Part shown: positions 59,369-64,000 of the stretch, piece after piece | Layout: each line of letters opens with the position of its first letter | Numbering within the stretch: the first letter of the stretch is position 1 | NCBI GenBank assembly: GCA_900547415.1 | Contig: URGS01000001.1 | Span: 62,001-126,000 of the forward strand | Direction of reading: 5' to 3' | Length of the DNA stretch: 64,000 nucleotides | Origin: an uncultured Phascolarctobacterium sp. | GTDB taxonomy: Bacteria; Bacillota; Negativicutes; Acidaminococcales; Acidaminococcaceae | Program-made: the position numbers and the translations under genes | The notes under the pieces: model-generated | Seen by the model: the letters and a program-made list of their open reading frames with translations, nothing else | The model's database searches: none | Told to the model about the DNA's origin: nothing

Positions 59369-60532
59369 TTGTTTAAAAGAAGGATTTGGCAGCTATTTGC
59401 CGTTGGTCTAGGAACGGCAGTGCTTACTCTAATCCTGACAGTTGGAGCAGGAGTGTGGCTGCTGCAAAACATAACCGGCAATACCGGTGAAACAGTACGC
59501 TTCCTCAGAGCAATGCAGCTGATTAAGTATAATTATAATGGCGAGGTCGATGCGGACAAGCTGTTCGACGGAGCTATTAAGGGTATGGTAGAATCTGTCA
59601 AGGACCCTTACACCGTTTATATGGACAAGAATGATTATGCTAATTTTAGCCAGGTTACTGAAGGCACCTTTGGTGGTATCGGTATTGTTTTCGGTAAGCG
59701 GGGTGATGATTATGTGGTTATCTCTGCTCTGCAGGACAATCCTGGTGCCTTGGCAGGAATTAAAGATGGCGACATTATTGTTTCTGTAGACGGTGTTGAG
59801 TCTAAAACCTTGAATATGGAGCAAATGGCTCATAAAATCCGCGGCGAAAAGGGAACTGAGGTAGAGCTGGAGCTGAAGGACAAGTCCGGAGAGCTTCGCA
59901 AGGTTCGTGTTATTCGCAAGGATATAAAAACTACTTCTGTAGGCGGTGTTATGCTGCCTAATACGGAGATTGGTTATATCAGGATCAGCATGTTTAATGT
60001 TGAGACAGGTGATGACTTTGTCAAAGCATATCATGAGCTTGAGGATAAGGGTATGAAGGCCCTGATTCTGGATTTGCGCAGCAATCCAGGAGGTACTCTA
60101 GACAGCGGTGTACAGGTTGCAGGAATGCTGGTTCCCAAAGGCCCCATTGTTTCTGTAATTGACCGTTCTGGCAATAAGTTTGTAGAAAACTCTACATTGG
60201 AGAAGGTTAAATATCCAATGGCGGTTCTGGTTAATGGTGGTACAGCAAGTGCCTCTGAAATTGTTGCGGGAGCTATTAAGGATACAAAATCCGGCAAGCT
60301 TTTTGGCAAGAAAACCTTTGGCAAAGGCTGCGTGCAGACAGTGTACCGTCTTGATAGCGCAACTGCAGTCAAGATTACAACTGCCTACTACTATACTCCG
60401 TCAGGTGCTTCTATTCATAACATTGGCATTGAGCCTGATGTAGAGGTGGACCTGGGTGAAAATGCTGTGGTAGATACACAGCTTAAAGCAGCTGAAAATT
60501 ATTTGCAGGAGCTGCTGCAGAAAAAAGAATAA
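59369..60532 (+). CDS. ctpA: C-terminal processing peptidase (S41)
   Basis: A 387-residue periplasmic protease: an N-terminal membrane anchor (about residues 8-30), PDZ domain (about 95-175, GTFGGIGIVFG) and S41 catalytic domain. The Ser/Lys dyad lies in GGTASASEIVAG and KKTFGKG. TTG 59369 lies nine bases after GGGGAGG. Bacillus has ctpB after ftsX too; there it cleaves signalling proteins. Substrate here unknown, possibly the neighbouring hydrolase. Confidence 0.92.
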   Translation: MFKRRIWQLFAVGLGTAVLTLILTVGAGVWLLQNITGNTGETVRFLRAMQLIKYNYNGEVDADKLFDGAIKGMVESVKDPYTVYMDKNDYANFSQVTEGTFGGIGIVFGKRGDDYVVISALQDNPGALAGIKDGDIIVSVDGVESKTLNMEQMAHKIRGEKGTEVELELKDKSGELRKVRVIRKDIKTTSVGGVMLPNTEIGYIRISMFNVETGDDFVKAYHELEDKGMKALILDLRSNPGGTLDSGVQVAGMLVPKGPIVSVIDRSGNKFVENSTLEKVKYPMAVLVNGGTASASEIVAGAIKDTKSGKLFGKKTFGKGCVQTVYRLDSATAVKITTAYYYTPSGASIHNIGIEPDVEVDLGENAVVDTQLKAAENYLQELLQKKE

Positions 60533-60538
60533 AGAGTC

Positions 60539-60582
60539 AAGGCCATTGCTGTGTCCTGAAGTTAAGGTGCAGCAATGGCTTT
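60539..60582 (+). terminator. Terminator after ctpA
   Basis: AAGGCCATTGCTG (60539-60551) pairs with CAGCAATGGCTTT (60570-60582). It ends the ftsE-ctpA transcript. Confidence 0.85.
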
Positions 60583-60694
60583 ACTTATTAAATTTAGTGT
60601 ACAGGTACTTGAATACTTGTGATGTTTCAAGATATAATACTAATAGTTGTAAGTAATTTTAATATTAAGTTTTTGTTTTTATAGGAGAAGAATC

Positions 60695-61969
60695 ATGTTT
60701 ATTGACAGAGCAAGAATATATGTTGAAGCTGGCAATGGCGGCGACGGTATGAGCAGCTTCCGCAGAGAAAAATTTGTGGAAAAGGGCGGCCCTAACGGCG
60801 GCAATGGCGGTCGTGGCGGCGATGTAGTCCTCATTGCTGATAAGAATCTGAATACTCTTATTGATTTTCGTTATAAGAGGAAATATGTTGCTAAGCGTGG
60901 CGGTCAGGGCGGTACTAAAAACTGCACAGGCGTGCGTGCAGAAACTGTATACGTAAAGGTTCCTATGGGAACCTTGGTTCGAGATGATGCAACAGGCGCT
61001 GTTATTGCTGACCTTGTAGAGGATGGACAGGAATACTGCGCTGCTAAAGGTGGTCGTGGTGGTAAGGGCAATGCCTGCTATGTTACCAGCACCAACCGTG
61101 CTCCGACCTTTGCCGAAAAAGGCGAGCCTGGTGAAAACCGCTGGCTGAAGCTGGAGCTGAAGCTTTTGGCAGACGTAGGTCTTGTTGGCTATCCTAGCGT
61201 AGGCAAATCCAGCATTATTGCACAGGTAAGCGCAGCTCGTCCTGAAATTGCTGCGTATCACTTTACTACACTGTCTCCTGTTTTAGGCGTAGTTCGTCTT
61301 GATGAGGAGCGCAGCTTTGTACTGGCAGATATTCCTGGCCTGATTGAGGGCGCTCACGAGGGCGTTGGCCTGGGCCATGACTTTTTGCGTCACGTGGAGC
61401 GTACCAAGGTATTGCTGCACATTGTAGACGTAGCTGGTGTAGATGGACGCGATCCTATTGAGGATTTTGATAAAATCAATAAAGAGCTGGTAGAGTACAG
61501 CGAGCGTTTAGGACGTCGTAAGCAGCTGGTTGTTGCCAACAAGATGGATTTACCTGATGCTCAGGAGAATTTTGAACGCTTGAAGGAATATGTAGAGGCT
61601 AAGGGCTATGAAATTGTTAAGGCTTCTGCTGCTACAGGCGAAGGTCTGCGTGAGCTGATGTTCAAGGCTTATGATATGCTGCTTCAATACGTTCCTGAAG
61701 AGGACGAGGAGGATTTGGCACGCTTTGACGAAATTGATCCGGACAGCTATGAAATCGTTGCAGGCAACGATACTGAGTGGGAGGTTCGCGGCAAGAATAT
61801 TGAGCGTCTTGTTGCTATGACCAATTTTGATAATGACGAGGCACTTTATCGCTTCCAGCTGATTTGGAAACGTCTGGGCATTGATGAGGCTCTTAAAGAA
61901 AAGGGCTGCCAGGAAGGCGAAACTGTACGTATCCGCGATATGGTATTCGAATACAAGGATAATTACTAA
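60695..61969 (+). CDS. obgE: GTPase Obg/CgtA
   Basis: A 424-residue ribosome-assembly and stress GTPase. Obg fold with glycine-rich helices (about 1-158), G domain (VGYPSVGKSS for G1, DIPGLIEGAHEG for G3, ANKMD for G4), and a C-terminal OCT domain (about 345-424). It acts on the 50S subunit and responds to ppGpp. ATG 60695 follows GGAGAAG. Heads the obgE-proB-proA run that is common in Firmicutes. Confidence 0.97.
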   Translation: MFIDRARIYVEAGNGGDGMSSFRREKFVEKGGPNGGNGGRGGDVVLIADKNLNTLIDFRYKRKYVAKRGGQGGTKNCTGVRAETVYVKVPMGTLVRDDATGAVIADLVEDGQEYCAAKGGRGGKGNACYVTSTNRAPTFAEKGEPGENRWLKLELKLLADVGLVGYPSVGKSSIIAQVSAARPEIAAYHFTTLSPVLGVVRLDEERSFVLADIPGLIEGAHEGVGLGHDFLRHVERTKVLLHIVDVAGVDGRDPIEDFDKINKELVEYSERLGRRKQLVVANKMDLPDAQENFERLKEYVEAKGYEIVKASAATGEGLRELMFKAYDMLLQYVPEEDEEDLARFDEIDPDSYEIVAGNDTEWEVRGKNIERLVAMTNFDNDEALYRFQLIWKRLGIDEALKEKGCQEGETVRIRDMVFEYKDNY

Positions 61970-61980
61970 GTTATTTATGC

Positions 61981-62022
61981 ACCCTCATCGGTGCCTTGGC
62001 ACTGGTGAGGGTATAATTTTTT
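61981..62022 (+). terminator. Hairpin between obgE and proB
   Basis: ACCCTCA (61981-61987) pairs with TGAGGGT (62006-62012), with GGTGCC/GGCAC pairs inside, followed by ATAATTTTTTT. An intrinsic terminator just before proB. Confidence 0.85.
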
Positions 62023-62040
62023 TAGTGAGGGTTTGATGGT

Positions 62041-63174
62041 ATGTGTAAGCTAGAGAGAGAAATGCTAAAAAATGCTAAGCGTATCGTTGTCAAGGTTGGT
62101 ACCAGTACTATTACCTACAGCAATGGTAAGCGTAATTTCAGTCAAATTGACAGACTGGCAAGAGAACTGTCTGATTTGCAGAATCAGGGTAAGGAAATGA
62201 TCCTTGTTACCTCTGGTGCAGTAGCTGTTGGTGTGGACCGTCTTGGTCTGCCCAAAAAGCCGGATACTATTCCTGGCAAGCAGGCTGCGGCAGCAGTTGG
62301 TCAGGGAGTGCTGATGCATACATATGAGAAGTTTTTTGCAGACTACGGCCAGGTTGTGGCTCAGGTCCTGCTGACCAAGACTGAATCCATTGACAGACAT
62401 CGCTATACTAACTCCCGCAATACCTTTATGGAGCTTTTAAAGCAGGGTGTAATTCCTATTGTCAATGAGAATGACGTTGTAGCTTTAGATGAGCTGAAAA
62501 TAGGCGATAATGATAATATGTCTGCCTTGGTGGCAGGCATCGTAGATGCTGATTTAGTCATTATTCTTTCTGATATTGACGGATTGTATACCGCTAATCC
62601 TCAGACTAATCCTGATGCTGAGCTTGTTTCTCTGGTTACTGAGATTACTCCTGAAATTGAGGCCAGTGCCGGCGGCGTAGGCTCTGCCCGTGGAACTGGT
62701 GGCATGGCGACCAAGATTCAGGCGGCTAAGGCTGCTACCAGCAGTGGTATTAATCTCGTAATTGCCAGCGGTACAGAAAAAAATGCTATTCCCCGTATTG
62801 TGAATGGCGAAAACATTGGTACACTATTTGTAAGCCGTGAAAACAGACTTCAGTTCCGTAAGCGTTGGCTGGCTTTTGGTGCCCGTATTCAGGGCAGCGT
62901 TGTAGTTGATGCTGGCTGTGCCGAGGCGATTCACAAGGCTGGTGGCTGCAGTATACTTCCTGCAGGTGTTGTTTCTGTAGAAGGATGCTTTGAGCCTGGC
63001 AGCACCATAAGTGTTAAAGATGGTGACGGTCATGAGCTTGCTCGCGGTCTGTCCCACTATAGCTCAGAGGAGCTGGAAAAAATTAAGGGCTGCAAATCCT
63101 GTGATATTGAAGACATTATAGGTCATAAAAATTATGATGAAATTATACATCGCGACGATTTGGTAATTTTGTAA
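62041..63174 (+). CDS. proB: Glutamate 5-kinase
   Basis: A 377-residue enzyme for the first step of proline synthesis (glutamate to glutamyl 5-phosphate). Amino acid kinase domain about 10-265 (VVKVGTSTI, VTSGAVAVG, NENDVVA, GTGGMATKI) and a C-terminal PUA domain (about 285-365). ATG 62041 lies nine bases after GAGGG; ATG 62062 is an alternative. Normally feedback-inhibited by proline. Followed 12 bases later by proA. Confidence 0.95.
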   Translation: MCKLEREMLKNAKRIVVKVGTSTITYSNGKRNFSQIDRLARELSDLQNQGKEMILVTSGAVAVGVDRLGLPKKPDTIPGKQAAAAVGQGVLMHTYEKFFADYGQVVAQVLLTKTESIDRHRYTNSRNTFMELLKQGVIPIVNENDVVALDELKIGDNDNMSALVAGIVDADLVIILSDIDGLYTANPQTNPDAELVSLVTEITPEIEASAGGVGSARGTGGMATKIQAAKAATSSGINLVIASGTEKNAIPRIVNGENIGTLFVSRENRLQFRKRWLAFGARIQGSVVVDAGCAEAIHKAGGCSILPAGVVSVEGCFEPGSTISVKDGDGHELARGLSHYSSEELEKIKGCKSCDIEDIIGHKNYDEIIHRDDLVIL

Positions 63175-63186
63175 GGCGGTGAAATT

Positions 63187-64000
63187 ATGGAAACCTATGA
63201 ATTAGTAAAATCAAAGGCAATGGCTGCCAAAAAGGCTGCAGCTAAGCTTGCTGTAATCAATACAGCAGTCAAGAACAAGGCTTTATTGGCTATGGCAGAA
63301 GCTTTAGAAAAGGGGCAGGAGGCAATTTTAGCTGCTAATGCTCTGGATATGGAGCGTGCTGAAGCTAAGGGCATGAAGTCATCTATGCTGGACAGATTAA
63401 AGCTTACTCCTGAGCGTATTAGCGGTATGGCTGACGGTCTGCGTCAGGTAGCAGGTCTGCCTGATCCTGTTGGCAATGTAGTTGGAGGCAGTACTTTGGC
63501 CAACGGTCTTAGAGTTACTAAGGTACGCGTGCCTTTAGGAGTTATAGGCATTATCTATGAGGCTCGTCCTAATGTTACTGCTGATGCTGCAGGTCTGTGC
63601 TTAAAGTCCGGCAATGCAGTTATTTTGAAAGGCGGCAGTGAGGCTATGGAATCCAACAAGGCCGTAGCTGATATTCTTTCTGCAGCTGCTGAGGAGCAGG
63701 GAATGCCTGTAGGCTGCATTCAATTTATTGATACCAGCGATCGTCAGGCTGTCAGCGACCTTATCCATATGAACGGTCTTGTAGATGTAGTCATTCCTCG
63801 TGGTGGTGCAGGACTTATTAAAATGGTAGTAATGAACGCTACAGTTCCTGTTATTGAAACAGGTGCAGGTGTATGCCATACTTATGTTGATGCTAATGCG
63901 GATATTCCTATGGCAGTAAAAATCTGCCTAAATGCCAAAGTGCAGCGACCTTCCGTTTGCAATGCTATGGAAACACTGCTTGTACACAAGGATATTGCTC
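63187..64000 (+). CDS. proA: Gamma-glutamyl phosphate reductase, 5' part only
   Basis: The visible 271 residues of an aldehyde-dehydrogenase-fold enzyme that reduces glutamyl 5-phosphate to the semialdehyde with NADPH. PLGVIGIIYEARPNVT, LKGGSEA and the catalytic Cys in ETGAGVCHTYVD match. ATG 63187 follows AAGGCGGTG. The gene is cut by the right edge. With proB it forms the proline operon. Confidence 0.96.
   Translation, partial: METYELVKSKAMAAKKAAAKLAVINTAVKNKALLAMAEALEKGQEAILAANALDMERAEAKGMKSSMLDRLKLTPERISGMADGLRQVAGLPDPVGNVVGGSTLANGLRVTKVRVPLGVIGIIYEARPNVTADAAGLCLKSGNAVILKGGSEAMESNKAVADILSAAAEEQGMPVGCIQFIDTSDRQAVSDLIHMNGLVDVVIPRGGAGLIKMVVMNATVPVIETGAGVCHTYVDANADIPMAVKICLNAKVQRPSVCNAMETLLVHKDIA

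Overview
The window looks like chromosome of a diderm Firmicute (class Negativicutes, probably Acidaminococcales such as Phascolarctobacterium). Seen: many housekeeping genes in Bacillus/Clostridium order and style (RicT, RNase M5, a YabE-like 3D protein, Rrf2 regulator, RF2 with the classical +1 frameshift) together with a YadA-type outer-membrane adhesin. The genus is an inference from this mixture and from the group IV lysine/ornithine decarboxylase.

Layout. 1-8.3 kb: pdxS (cut by the left edge) diverging from a PdxR-type regulator, a YigZ protein, a BASS-family transporter, and a ClC chloride channel flanked by two tiny holin-like toxin genes, each with its own convergent antisense RNA; then a TrmB-like regulator coupled to lysA. 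8.5-15 kb: a MATE exporter and a very large AT-rich exonuclease-RecQ-UvrD fusion helicase. 15-33 kb: three minus-strand blocks (rsmI-metG-tatD-zinc ribbon; yabE-like-rnmV-rsmA; decarboxylase-tmk-holB-ricT-trmN) that together resemble the B. subtilis yaaO-ksgA supercluster broken up by small accessory genes: a Dph6-like ATP pyrophosphatase, a LysM protein with a likely SOS box, an AEC transporter, and an Rrf2-cysK-HD operon. 33-43 kb: two small secreted proteins, a trimeric autotransporter whose promoter holds a G7 tract, a 58-bp-period repeat, a lysine/ornithine decarboxylase, a lone ATPase-nuclease gene framed by direct copies of the serS terminator region, serS, and a thioredoxin-reductase-like flavoprotein. 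43.2-45 kb: three tRNAs (Lys, Glu, Val), an HD-GYP protein and a candidate structured RNA of about 255 nt. 45-48.8 kb: a polar amino acid ABC transporter with two paralogous binding proteins, and a GNAT acetyltransferase. 49-64 kb: the conserved hpf-secA-prfB-DUF5693-csaB-ftsE-ftsX-M23 peptidase-ctpA run, then obgE-proB-proA (proA cut by the right edge).

How it works together. The right third is a growth and cell-envelope block: protein export, translation termination, division-linked wall hydrolysis through FtsEX, wall-polymer pyruvylation and proline synthesis. Lysine (lysA) and polyamine (37.6 kb, 31.4 kb) genes fit the Negativicutes habit of attaching cadaverine or putrescine to peptidoglycan. 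The accessory genes most likely to repay attention are the paired type I toxin modules, the repeat-framed ATPase cassette with palindromes around its promoter, the phase-variable-looking adhesin promoter, the fusion helicase and the orphan structured RNA.
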